Shown: piece after piece, positions 26,674-35,291 of the stretch | How positions within the stretch are numbered: position 1 is the first letter of the stretch | Layout of the letters: each line of letters opens with the position of its first letter | The notes under the pieces: generated by a model | Databases searched by the model: none | What the model was told of the DNA's origin: nothing | Seen by the model: the letters and a program-made list of their open reading frames with translations, nothing else | Assembly (NCBI RefSeq): GCF_026650985.1 | Contig: NZ_CP086239.1 | Coordinates: 3,596,001 to 3,660,000 of the forward strand | DNA from: Clostridium estertheticum | GTDB taxonomy: Bacteria > Bacillota > Clostridia > Clostridiales > Clostridiaceae | Direction of reading: 5' to 3' | DNA: 64,000 bases | Program-made: the position numbers and the translations under genes

Positions 26674-26871
26674 TCAGCCGCCTCCCATAAAACTTACAAC
26701 TTCAATAACATCACCATCAGTTAATATTTTTTCATCATATTCAGTTTTAGGCACAATATATTCGTTACATTCAACTGCAACACAAGGAATTATATAACCT
26801 TCTCGTGCTAGATAATCAGATAACCTTAAATTATCAACATCGCTTACTTCATTGCCATTTATATATATCAT
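26674..26871 (-). CDS. thiS: ThiS, sulfur-carrier protein
   Basis: 65 residues from the ATG at 26871 (GGGGGGTGGAATT ribosome site), beta-grasp fold, ending MGGG so the C-terminal Gly-Gly needed for thiocarboxylation is present. A longer in-frame reading from 26916 would run into the riboswitch and is rejected. The adenylyltransferase ThiF is not encoded in the window and must come from elsewhere. Confidence 0.92.
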   Translation of the reverse strand: MIYINGNEVSDVDNLRLSDYLAREGYIIPCVAVECNEYIVPKTEYDEKILTDGDVIEVVSFMGGG

Positions 26872-26897
26872 AATTCCACCCCCCGAAATTTGTATAC

Positions 26898-26957
26898 AAC
26901 AAAAAAGGTCACACAAAGAACTACACCCGTGGTGGTGTACCCCTTCGTGTGACCTTA
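26898..26957 (-). promoter_or_regulatory. HMP-PP riboswitch (thiS motif, terminator-embedded)
   Basis: Minus strand: AAGGTCACACGAAG (26956-26943) pairs with CTTTGTGTGACCTT (26918-26905) and is followed by TTTTTT, forming an intrinsic terminator directly before thiS. The top of the stem holds GGGGTACACC...GGGTGTAGTT. The thiS motif, an HMP-PP-sensing aptamer built into a terminator stem, has this architecture and this gene context. No TPP-riboswitch core is seen. Identification is from shape, position and recalled consensus. Confidence 0.7.
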
Positions 26958-27063
26958 GTCATCACTCTTTAACACATTGTAACAACATAATTATATAATG
27001 TCAATATAGTTTTTTACTTGTTCTGCAATACTTAAAAAATGTATTTTTATATTCGCCAAGCAA

Positions 27064-27117
27064 TTGTAAACCAATTTTAAAATATAGGTTGACATTTCAC
27101 AGGATAAATTTTATACT
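27064..27117 (+). promoter_or_regulatory. BirA operator overlapping the bioB promoter
   Basis: TTGTAAACC (27064-27072) - 14 bp - GGTTGACAT (27087-27095) is the biotin-repressor inverted repeat. Its right arm contains the -35 TTGACA (27089-27094), with TATACT (27112-27117) at 17 bp. Biotin-bound BirA should therefore block bioB-bioY. Confidence 0.88.
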
Positions 27118-27157
27118 AAATTTAAATTTATTTTTAAAATTATGGGGGTAAACTTGT

Positions 27158-28114
27158 ATGGAAAAACTAGCTAAAGAAATTATTACTGGAAAGCGTTTAA
27201 AAAGAGATGATAATTTAGACTTTTTATTAACAACAAATTTAAAAGAACTTTGCTCAGGTGCTAATATCATTCGCGAAAAATTATGCGGAAAAAAAGTAGA
27301 TCTTTGTACAATTATTAATGGACGTAGCGGAAAATGCAGTGAAAACTGTAAATTCTGTACTCAGTCTGCTCATCATAATACAAGCATTGAAGAATATGAC
27401 TTTTTAAACCCAGATGTAATATTAGAAGATTGTAAAAAAAACGAGGCAAATGGCGTACATCGCTACTCTATTGTTACAGCCGGAAGATCCTTAACTGGCC
27501 CCGATTTTGATAAAGCAATAGAAGCCTATAAAAAGATGCATGATGAATGTAAAATTAACTTGTGTGCATCCCATGGTTTTTTGACAGAAGAAGAATTTAT
27601 ACGCTTAAAAGAAGCTGGCGTTACAATGTATCATGAAAATATTGAAACTTCTAAAAAAAACTTTCATAATATCTGCACTACTCATTCATATGAAGACAAA
27701 ATCAAAGAAATTAAACTTGCTCAGAAGTCAGGACTTAAAGTTTGTTCAGGTGGAATTATAGGAATGGGTGAAACGTGGGAAGATAGAATTGATATGGCTA
27801 TTAGTTTATCAGAACTTGGAATTATATCAATTCCAATCAATGTATTAATGCCAATAAAAGGTACTCCATTTGGCAATTTAGAAAGAATTTCTGAGGTCGA
27901 TATTTTAAGGACAATAGCCATTTTTCGTTACTTAAATCCAACTTCTTATATTCGTATGGCAGCCGGCAGAACTTATTTTGCAGATGGAGGCTCAAAACTC
28001 TTCCTATCTGGTGCCAATGCAACACTTACTGGTGATATGTTAACTACTGTAGGAAATAATACTGATCAAGATAAAATTATGCTTACAGCACTTGGTTTTG
28101 ATATTCAAAAATAG
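27158..28114 (+). CDS. bioB: Biotin synthase BioB
   Basis: 318 residues. Radical-SAM motif CSENCKFCTQSAHH (Cys-x3-Cys-x2-Cys) near residue 65, YHENIETS with the ligand region, and RMAAGRTYF close to the end, which contains the Arg ligand of the second iron-sulfur cluster. Inserts sulfur into dethiobiotin. GGGGGT ribosome site upstream of ATG. Only this last biosynthetic step is encoded, so dethiobiotin or biotin is taken up or made elsewhere. Coupled to bioY, 15 bp downstream. Confidence 0.95.
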   Translation: MEKLAKEIITGKRLKRDDNLDFLLTTNLKELCSGANIIREKLCGKKVDLCTIINGRSGKCSENCKFCTQSAHHNTSIEEYDFLNPDVILEDCKKNEANGVHRYSIVTAGRSLTGPDFDKAIEAYKKMHDECKINLCASHGFLTEEEFIRLKEAGVTMYHENIETSKKNFHNICTTHSYEDKIKEIKLAQKSGLKVCSGGIIGMGETWEDRIDMAISLSELGIISIPINVLMPIKGTPFGNLERISEVDILRTIAIFRYLNPTSYIRMAAGRTYFADGGSKLFLSGANATLTGDMLTTVGNNTDQDKIMLTALGFDIQK

Positions 28115-28129
28115 AAGGAGAATGAAGTT

Positions 28130-28681
28130 ATGGAAAACACAAAGAAAATTAATATTCATCACTTAACATTGATTGGGATTATGGCGGCGGTTATTTGTAT
28201 ATTAGGACCTCTATCACTGCCTATTGGCATAGTACCAATTTCATTAACTAATCTTGCAATTTATTTTTCAGTATATGTACTAGGGCAAAAAAAAGGAACC
28301 CTTAGTTATATAGTTTATCTTCTCATAGGCCTTGTAGGGCTACCGGTCTTTTCAGGATTTTCTGGAGGATTTACTAAATTATTTGGACCAACAGGTGGAT
28401 ATCTAATTGGATTTATTTTCATGGCATTTATTAGTGGTATTTTCATTGACAAATTTTCCAACAAAATTTATATGTGTTTCCTAGGAATGATCCTTGGTAC
28501 AATTGTTACATATATATTTGGAACAGCATGGCTAGCCTATCAGTTAAATATGACATTTAATGCATCCTTAGCAGTTGGAGTTCTTCCATTTATTCCAGGG
28601 GACATAGTAAAAATGGTAATTGCATTATTGATTGGACCTCAAATTAAAAAGAGACTTATAAGTGCTGGATTAACAGAATAA
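28130..28681 (+). CDS. bioY: BioY, biotin ECF transporter S component
   Basis: 183 residues, about six helices (IHHLTLIGIMAAVICILGPLS..., GPTGGYLIGFIFMAF). The GGFTKLFGPTGGYLIGF loop is the hallmark of BioY. It captures biotin (or dethiobiotin) and works with the shared ECF ATPase/T module not present here. GAAGGAGAATGAAGTT precedes the ATG. Confidence 0.94.
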   Translation: MENTKKINIHHLTLIGIMAAVICILGPLSLPIGIVPISLTNLAIYFSVYVLGQKKGTLSYIVYLLIGLVGLPVFSGFSGGFTKLFGPTGGYLIGFIFMAFISGIFIDKFSNKIYMCFLGMILGTIVTYIFGTAWLAYQLNMTFNASLAVGVLPFIPGDIVKMVIALLIGPQIKKRLISAGLTE

Positions 28682-28689
28682 ATAAAACA

Positions 28690-28722
28690 GAGACAGAGAT
28701 TATAATCTTCTCTGTCTTTTTT
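28690..28722. terminator. Terminator between bioY and the convergent gene
   Basis: AGACAGAG-ATTATAATCTT-CTCTGTCT then TTTTTT on the plus strand; the base of the stem overlaps the stop of the gene on the other strand. Confidence 0.85.
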
Positions 28723-29527
28723 GAATATCATTACCATATACACAAACTTCCGTTAATGCTGCAAAGTCAGTTAGTTCATCAGACTTTCTAAAATCCAATA
28801 ATTTAATCCATCTTATAGTCTTTTTACTAAACCTTATATACTGTGCATCACTAGTTTTTATTGTTTCTACTATTTCGCTTGTACCATCTGAAAATTCTAT
28901 TTTCAAAGACTTCCAATAAGTATCATGTGGAAAATCAGCTCTTAAATACAAAGCTATTTTATCCACCTCTACTTCTCTCCCAAAGTTAACTATGATTTGC
29001 GCATCTTCTCTTTGCCAAGTTCCCCAAGACTCATAAGGCCAGATACCATGTCCCTTATTAGATATTTGTCCATCAATCACATTCCTGGCTGCGAATACTG
29101 CTTCATTTCTTGTCTCTACATTAGCTGTTGAATGAGGGTAATATGTTGTATCCCCACGCTGATCAATTACATTTTTGGCTATATCCCTATATGTGTATAT
29201 CTCCTCATTTTTAGCTATACGGACACTAATATTATGTTCTATGCCATTAAAAGTATTCTCAGAATATGCCTTAGCATCCTCACCAAACGGTATCTGAAAT
29301 TCCAATGTATTTGAAGTTAAATATATTAGGGCCTCATCTAATTCATCATCTATTTTAATAATCAGATATTTATTTTCAGATGAGTTTGCAAAACAAATTT
29401 TATCACCCACTTTATAACTTTGTGCATAAACAATTGAAACTGCCTCATTCCCAGTTATTTCACTTATGGTATCATTGAATTTATCTCTTATCTCTATTTT
29501 TAACTCATTTATATTTGTTCCATCCAT
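28700..29527 (-). CDS. Putative carbohydrate-binding (discoidin-like) protein
   Basis: 275 residues, no signal peptide. The C-terminal half (IDGQISNKGHGIWPYESWGTWQREDAQIIVNFG ... KIALYLRADFPHDTYWKSLKIEFSDG, residues about 150-265) resembles F5/8C discoidin-like sheets that bind sugars; the segment is cited here only as landmarks. Last gene of the polysaccharide operon, 12 bp after the DUF2264 gene. Being cytoplasmic it probably assists an intracellular oligosaccharide enzyme. Function not established. Confidence 0.6.
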   Translation of the reverse strand: MDGTNINELKIEIRDKFNDTISEITGNEAVSIVYAQSYKVGDKICFANSSENKYLIIKIDDELDEALIYLTSNTLEFQIPFGEDAKAYSENTFNGIEHNISVRIAKNEEIYTYRDIAKNVIDQRGDTTYYPHSTANVETRNEAVFAARNVIDGQISNKGHGIWPYESWGTWQREDAQIIVNFGREVEVDKIALYLRADFPHDTYWKSLKIEFSDGTSEIVETIKTSDAQYIRFSKKTIRWIKLLDFRKSDELTDFAALTEVCVYGNDIQKRQRRL

Positions 29528-29538
29528 AATTATTCTCC

Positions 29539-31371
29539 TTATAACACTATTTCTTTTCCATTAAACAAGATAGTAATACAATTTTCTTTAATTTCTACAA
29601 TAGGATTTTGATCACATTTAAAATCATTTGGAACATTTACATCACCAATAATAGCAGAAACTAAAATATGTTTTCCTCTATTAATTCTACTTGTTAATGT
29701 TGGTATAACTGTACGCGAATATAGGAGGTTTGTATTTGGTTCAGGTGTAATTATTACGACCTTTCGATCTCCATTATAATCAACAATACCAGTAACTTTG
29801 TTACCGAACTTATAAAATATCTTATCTTTAAAACAATATGACGTGCCAACCCCTGCCGGCGCAGAAAAAGCACCCTCTGCAGTATCTAATATACGATTAG
29901 TATTAATAACATGTATTCTAATATGCCATGGGGTTAAAGGAACAATAAAAGTTTTTATTTCAACATCATTCCAAGGTTTCCAAACTGATTCAATGTAATC
30001 TTGATTTATTTTATAGCTTTCAGAGCCAAAACGTGATCTATAATGTCCATCACACTCAGCTAATGCTAAGCAACTATCAAAGGCCCCTTGCTTTAATGAT
30101 AATCCACCTTTAGGTACACTAAACCCGAATGTTGTTGAGTATACAAATTTTTCATACTTCGCATCTCCATGAGCATGCTCACTTGAATGCTGTCCGGAAG
30201 TAAATGCTTGGACTTCACTACCAGATTTATCGTGACAAACTATCATTCTTGGGCTAGGTTGTACACTCTTTTGTGTAAAAGTTAAATCTTCCTCCTCAGA
30301 TGTCCAAAATGCATGACCACCCGGAATTGCTAAAACTAAAAATGTTTTTAACGCCCAATAAGGTGAACCTGGTGCATTATAACCTTCTGCCATGTTTAAA
30401 TTCTGATACCCGTAACCTATAGTCAAAAGACCATCTAAAGAGAAGATATCACTTCTAAACCAGTATCTTAAATTCCTCATAACAATCCCTTTTATAACTC
30501 CCCAGTTCAAAGCTTCTACATCTGCATAAGCTAAAGCAGACCAGAAAGCTGATTGGGCAAACCTATAAGTTAAACTTCTTCCAAAAGGTATCGATGGTCC
30601 ATCTGCCGAAAACCATTCTTTATACTCCTGTGCAAAAACACTTGCACGCTCTTTATATAGGATTGATCTCTTTGGATCTTCAGTCTCCATGGTTTTAGCA
30701 TAAATTAAGCCATAAAAATGCATAGCAAAAGGAATATAATAATCAATTTGAGTCTCATATCCATCAAAATACCAACCATCATCTAAATAATAAGAATCTA
30801 TACTATCAAGGTCATCTGAAACTGATTGTTTCGACCACTCTCTCCCACATTGTTTCATTGCAATATTTACAAGCACCCTAAAGAATAACCAATTTGTCTT
30901 AGGAATTACGTGATCATTAATTTGGATCAACCAATTATATAAATTATCTTGTTGATCTTTATTTAAAACATCCCAAAAGGTGTCCTTAGCCAAAATTAAA
31001 GATAAAGAAACTGAGGCCATTTCAACTAATAACTGGTCATAGTCATGAACTTTTCCAAAGTAAGATTTGCTTTTAGGATCAGTTCCTTCTATTAGACCTT
31101 CTACAAAATATTTTGATAACTTTGTACCCTCTTCAGACTTAGTTGTAACAAGAGGTCCTATTCCCCATAAAGGTCTTAAAAAAGCCTCGACTTCTCTTGC
31201 ATTTTCATCATAAACCGATCCACTAGTACCCAAATGTAAATGTCCAGGTTTTTGCTCCTTTAGTAGTGGTATAAGAGGATTGCATATATCATATAGTGCA
31301 TTTCTAAGATCCTCTTTAGTTTTAAGTGGATTATGTTTAATATTTTCATTATACATATTTATTTTACTCAT
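29539..31371 (-). CDS. DUF2264 family protein (polysaccharide utilisation)
   Basis: 610 residues from ATG 31371 behind AAGGGG; a longer in-frame start at 31428 overlaps the preceding gene and lacks a ribosome site. DUF2264 proteins have an (alpha/alpha) toroid and occur in pectin, rhamnogalacturonan and glycosaminoglycan loci. Seen: LRNALYDICNPLIPLL at the start, DDGWYFDGYETQIDYYIPFAMHFYG around residue 200, and EHAHGDAKYEKF. Likely an intracellular glycoside hydrolase or lyase; exact reaction unknown. Confidence 0.8.
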   Translation of the reverse strand: MSKINMYNENIKHNPLKTKEDLRNALYDICNPLIPLLKEQKPGHLHLGTSGSVYDENAREVEAFLRPLWGIGPLVTTKSEEGTKLSKYFVEGLIEGTDPKSKSYFGKVHDYDQLLVEMASVSLSLILAKDTFWDVLNKDQQDNLYNWLIQINDHVIPKTNWLFFRVLVNIAMKQCGREWSKQSVSDDLDSIDSYYLDDGWYFDGYETQIDYYIPFAMHFYGLIYAKTMETEDPKRSILYKERASVFAQEYKEWFSADGPSIPFGRSLTYRFAQSAFWSALAYADVEALNWGVIKGIVMRNLRYWFRSDIFSLDGLLTIGYGYQNLNMAEGYNAPGSPYWALKTFLVLAIPGGHAFWTSEEEDLTFTQKSVQPSPRMIVCHDKSGSEVQAFTSGQHSSEHAHGDAKYEKFVYSTTFGFSVPKGGLSLKQGAFDSCLALAECDGHYRSRFGSESYKINQDYIESVWKPWNDVEIKTFIVPLTPWHIRIHVINTNRILDTAEGAFSAPAGVGTSYCFKDKIFYKFGNKVTGIVDYNGDRKVVIITPEPNTNLLYSRTVIPTLTSRINRGKHILVSAIIGDVNVPNDFKCDQNPIVEIKENCITILFNGKEIVL

Positions 31372-31421
31372 GCATTCAACCCCTTGATTAAGAAATATTT
31401 TATTATTATTAATTTTAGTTA

Positions 31422-32552
31422 TTACCAAAATAACATTTTTTCTCCATTTAGCATTGCTATACCTTCTGTAAAAAAGTAATCTCCATAAATTATTGGTACA
31501 TCTAAGTTTTTTTGTTCTGGAAAATGTCCAGTTGCATGCTTAATTAAACCTTCTTCCTCTATATCATCATTTGTTGCACATTCATAATATAGATTCTTCA
31601 GCATGTTTTCCCCAGCCTCCATGTATAATGAAGATTCAAACTCGGGAACATATTTTGATAAAAGAAGTAACCCACATGCTGCTATTGCACCTGCTGAAGA
31701 ATCAGGATATTTGTATTTTATCTCACCATCCTCGGGCAATCTAAAATCCCAAACAGGATATTTATCGTCTTTCATATTAGCAATAAAATAATGTGCTGTT
31801 TTTTTTGCTGCCTCCAAAAACTCATTATTTTTAGTATATTTGTAGGAAAGTGTTAGCCCATAAATTGCCCATGCACAACCTCTTGCCCATGCACTATTAA
31901 CATCAAATCCTTGTCCTCCAGCCTTTTCAATCACTTCTCCTGTTTCCGAATCAAAAATAACCATATGCTGTACAGATCCATCTGCTCTTATGAAATTTTC
32001 TAGCACCATTTCACCATTCTTCTCTGCAACATGTTTAAACCTTGGGTCTCCTGTTTCTTCTGATGCCCAATAAAGTAATGGTAAGTTCATCATACAATCA
32101 ATAATTACTACACCAGTATTGTCCTTATTTCCCTTCCAAGCATTCCAGGCACGAATATAGTTACCTTTTATATTAAATCTTCCCATCAAAAGATTAGCAG
32201 CAAGTAATGCTCTTCGCCTAGACTCTTTATTTCCTGTTATTTTATAATTAGCTAAGCTTGTTAGTATCCACATAAAACCCAAATCATGATCTATAATCTC
32301 CGTATCACAAAGTAAATGTTCCATTTTCATTTCACATTTTTCTGCAGTAATCTTTAATTTTTCATTCTTGTTTTTAAGATATACCTGCCATAACATTCCT
32401 GGCCAAAAACCCGCTGTCCACCATTGTTCGTTTTCTAATTTATAGTGTTTGTTTTCACTTACATGAGGAAAATTCACACCAATTCTATCATTATTTAATA
32501 TAGTTTTCTCTTCAATAAAATTCCACGCCTCTTTTTTCCAATTAATCTCCAT
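31422..32552 (-). CDS. Unsaturated glucuronyl/galacturonyl hydrolase, GH88/GH105-like
   Basis: 376 residues, (alpha/alpha)6 barrel. Asp in HDLGFMW (near residue 88) and in VVIIDCMMNLPLLYWA (near residue 150) match the two catalytic Asp of GH88. WARGCAWAIYGL is a family block. It removes unsaturated uronic acids from the non-reducing end of oligosaccharides made by polysaccharide lyases, which fits the heparinase II/III-like gene of the same operon. No signal peptide: cytoplasmic. Confidence 0.9.
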   Translation of the reverse strand: MEINWKKEAWNFIEEKTILNNDRIGVNFPHVSENKHYKLENEQWWTAGFWPGMLWQVYLKNKNEKLKITAEKCEMKMEHLLCDTEIIDHDLGFMWILTSLANYKITGNKESRRRALLAANLLMGRFNIKGNYIRAWNAWKGNKDNTGVVIIDCMMNLPLLYWASEETGDPRFKHVAEKNGEMVLENFIRADGSVQHMVIFDSETGEVIEKAGGQGFDVNSAWARGCAWAIYGLTLSYKYTKNNEFLEAAKKTAHYFIANMKDDKYPVWDFRLPEDGEIKYKYPDSSAGAIAACGLLLLSKYVPEFESSLYMEAGENMLKNLYYECATNDDIEEEGLIKHATGHFPEQKNLDVPIIYGDYFFTEGIAMLNGEKMLFW

Positions 32553-32615
32553 AATAAATTACCCCGCCCTATCCTATTGTTTTTATTTTTTGCTTCTTCT
32601 AATCATCTGCTAAAA

Positions 32616-33287
32616 TTATTTCTCTTTTATTGGTGTTTTATATAAATTATTGTTGTTTATATAAATTAAATATACAAATATACTTACTAAAAAGATCACC
32701 GATAATAACGGTTTAAGTATTGTTATAAACAATATACTTAAAACAACAATGTTGTTTACAAAACCAATATAGAATTTTTTAAAGGTAAAGAAAAATGAGA
32801 TCCTTAATATATCTTTAATGCTAGACTGTCTATTTTTCACAAGAAAAGTGAAATAATTAATAGCAGTACTTAAAACAATATTAAATATTATAAAAAGAAT
32901 AGGAGTGAATATAATAACATATTTAGTCTTCATTAGAAAAAAGTAATCTAAGATAACAATAGTTAATATAATTAATGAAAATAACCAAACAGTAATTGTC
33001 TTTTTAAAAGATTGAATATAATATGTAAAAAAATCTTTTGTTACATTCAAATCCTTTTCTTTATGATATTTATTCAAACAAGATATTAATGCAACAAGAG
33101 CTGGACCCGTTGGAATAAGTGAAAGAGCATAAATCAAAATATGATTACTAGTAAAAGAAACTAAACCAACAACTATTAAAAATAATATATTGGTAACTGC
33201 AAAATAAATATTCATCATAAGGAAATAGTAAACAGCCTCAAATATTTTTGAATAGATACTATAATTCATAAAATTTTCTTTCTTCAA
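32616..33287 (-). CDS. YesL family (DUF624) membrane protein
   Basis: 223 residues with five to six hydrophobic helices. FEAVYYFLMMNIYFAVTNILF and IPTGPALVALISCL are the DUF624/YesL signature. YesL is found within ABC transporter loci for plant and host polysaccharides in Bacillus and Clostridium (next to yesOPQ), where it probably assists transport. Role not proven. Confidence 0.85.
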   Translation of the reverse strand: MKKENFMNYSIYSKIFEAVYYFLMMNIYFAVTNILFLIVVGLVSFTSNHILIYALSLIPTGPALVALISCLNKYHKEKDLNVTKDFFTYYIQSFKKTITVWLFSLIILTIVILDYFFLMKTKYVIIFTPILFIIFNIVLSTAINYFTFLVKNRQSSIKDILRISFFFTFKKFYIGFVNNIVVLSILFITILKPLLSVIFLVSIFVYLIYINNNNLYKTPIKEK

Positions 33288-33367
33288 AAGTTATTCACTC
33301 CTTTCTAATTTACTAGGTATCTCTCGCCTCATAATTCACCTAGGTTACATTCAGACGAGAGCTTATT

Positions 33368-34222
33368 TTATCCCTTCATTCCTGATGTTGCAATTCCTTG
33401 AATAAAGTATTTTTGCAGTGTCAAAAACACTATAGCAATTGGTAAAATGGATACAACCGATGCTGCCATTATTAATGAATACTGTGCATCATACAAAGAA
33501 ACAAACATTTTAAGTCCTAATTGAATAGTCTTGTTTTCTGTTGATGATAAGTAAATAAATGGACCCATATAATCATTCCATGTATTTACAAAAGTTAAAA
33601 TAGTTAAACTAGCTAATGCAGGTTTACTTAAAGGCAACATTATTCTAAAAAATATTCCATATTCACTTAGACCATCAATTCTAGCAGCCTCACATAATTC
33701 GTCAGGAATAGTCATATAAAACTGTCTTAAGAGGAATACACCGAAGGCACTAAATGCCTGTAGCAATACTAAAGATACTAACTTATCTGTTAGTCCCATA
33801 CTTCTCATCATAATGAATTGTGGTATCATATATGCCTGCCAAGGAACTGCAATAGTACCTATATATGCAAGAAATAATGCATCTCTACCTGGAAAACGAA
33901 GTTTAGAAAATCCATAGGCAGCAAAACTACTTGTAAGAAGTTGAAGTATAGTAATAGTTACACTTAAAATTACCGTATTTTTATAAAAAGTTGCAAATGG
34001 TATAACAGTCCATATTTTACTGTAGTTAATCCACTGAATTTTATTAGGTAACCACTGTATAGGAACTGTGAATACTTCATTATCAATTTTTAAAGATGAT
34101 GAAATCATCCAGAAAAATGGCACTAATATTAACAAAGATAGTATTAACAAAAATGCGAATATAAAACCTTTTGCCAATAGCTCCTTATTTCCTTTCTTAT
34201 TTGTTTTTAGATTCATAAGCAA
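33368..34222 (-). CDS. Carbohydrate ABC transporter permease (YesQ/MalG type)
   Basis: 284 residues, six helices, EAA loop CEAARIDGLSEYGIFFRIMLPLSKPAL near residue 195 that docks on the ATPase. Begins at a TTG at 34222 with AAGGAG upstream at 10 nt, or at the ATG six bases later. Partner of the next upstream permease. The ATPase (MsmX type) is not in the operon, as usual for this class. Confidence 0.92.
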   Translation of the reverse strand: MLMNLKTNKKGNKELLAKGFIFAFLLILSLLILVPFFWMISSSLKIDNEVFTVPIQWLPNKIQWINYSKIWTVIPFATFYKNTVILSVTITILQLLTSSFAAYGFSKLRFPGRDALFLAYIGTIAVPWQAYMIPQFIMMRSMGLTDKLVSLVLLQAFSAFGVFLLRQFYMTIPDELCEAARIDGLSEYGIFFRIMLPLSKPALASLTILTFVNTWNDYMGPFIYLSSTENKTIQLGLKMFVSLYDAQYSLIMAASVVSILPIAIVFLTLQKYFIQGIATSGMKG

Positions 34223-34263
34223 TTGAGATCACTCCTTAAACTTAAATATGTTTATTTTATACT

Positions 34264-35196
34264 TTAATTATTGTTATCATCTAATTTAAACTGAATAATT
34301 GTGATACCTAATACAATTACAAATAAAACAAGTGAAATTGCAGAAGCATACCCAAAGTTGAATTTTACAAATGCTTCATTATAAATTTCATATACTAATA
34401 CATTTGTAGACCTTCCTGGTCCACCATTAGTCATAACCTGAATTAAATCAAAAACTTTAAAACTAGATATTGTAAGCATTATGGTAACGAAAAAGGTAGT
34501 CGGACGTAATATAGGAATTGTAACATTCCAAAATTGTTTCCACTTATTCGCCCCATCAATAGACGCTGCTTCATATAATTCTTGAGGTATACCTTGAAGT
34601 CCAGCAAGATATAAAATCATATAATAGCCCATACCTCTCCATACACTTGTAATTATGATAGCTGGCATAGCCCAACTAACACTAGAAGTCCATCCTGGAG
34701 GATTTAAAATTCCAATAGCTCTTAAAAACTGATTAATCGGTCCAAGTGTTGGGTGGAAAAGCATATTCCAAACAACTGCAACTGCAACCAATGATGTAAC
34801 ATAAGGAAAAAATATTGCTGTTCTAAATACTTTTACACCACGGATTTTTTTATTGAGTAATATTGCAAGCCCCAGCGAAAATATTAAACTTAATGGAACA
34901 ACAAACACTGCGTAATAAAATGTATTAAACAAAGAAATCCTAAAAGTGTCATCTGAGAACATCTTTGTAAAGTTTGATAGACCAACAAATTTAGGTGGAT
35001 TAAATGAATCCCATTTCATAAATGCTAAAATGAATGATGCTATAATAGGAATTAATGTAAATATGAAAAACCCAGCAAAATTAGGTATTATAAATGACCA
35101 AGCTGTCAAAAGATTTTTTCTGCTTTGTTTATTTCCTTTGCTCGGAAAATTTTTATTATTTATTGGTATAACTTCAACATTATTATCCATATACAT
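34264..35196 (-). CDS. Carbohydrate ABC transporter permease (YesP/MalF type)
   Basis: 310 residues, six helices after a polar N-terminus (residues 1-28). EAA loop YEAASIDGANKWKQFWNVTIPIL near residue 215 and PTTFFVTIMLTISSFKVFDLI are typical of MalF-like subunits. Imports oligosaccharides delivered by the upstream solute-binding lipoprotein. Confidence 0.92.
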   Translation of the reverse strand: MYMDNNVEVIPINNKNFPSKGNKQSRKNLLTAWSFIIPNFAGFFIFTLIPIIASFILAFMKWDSFNPPKFVGLSNFTKMFSDDTFRISLFNTFYYAVFVVPLSLIFSLGLAILLNKKIRGVKVFRTAIFFPYVTSLVAVAVVWNMLFHPTLGPINQFLRAIGILNPPGWTSSVSWAMPAIIITSVWRGMGYYMILYLAGLQGIPQELYEAASIDGANKWKQFWNVTIPILRPTTFFVTIMLTISSFKVFDLIQVMTNGGPGRSTNVLVYEIYNEAFVKFNFGYASAISLVLFVIVLGITIIQFKLDDNNN

Positions 35197-35249
35197 TCTG
35201 CTTAGATTATAAAAACCCTCACAGACCTCCTCTCTATTCTAATAGAAGT

Positions 35250-35282
35250 GGTAGTGTATAATTTAATAAACCATACACTACC
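35250..35282 (-). terminator. Intercistronic hairpin after the solute-binding protein gene
   Basis: GGTAGTGTAT-13 nt-ATACACTACC with no strong T-tract, directly after the binding-protein stop. In ABC operons such stems usually protect the abundant binding-protein mRNA or trim readthrough into the permeases. Confidence 0.7.
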
Positions 35283-35291
35283 TATAAACCA

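Noticed and set aside
26872-26916. Longer N-terminus for ThiS
   Set aside because: The extension would be translated from the terminator/riboswitch stem; the ATG at 26871 has a proper ribosome site and gives the normal length.
26890-27150. TPP riboswitch before the thiamin genes
   Set aside because: The CTGAGA and ACCTGA-type conserved cores are absent; the element fits the HMP-PP/thiS motif instead.
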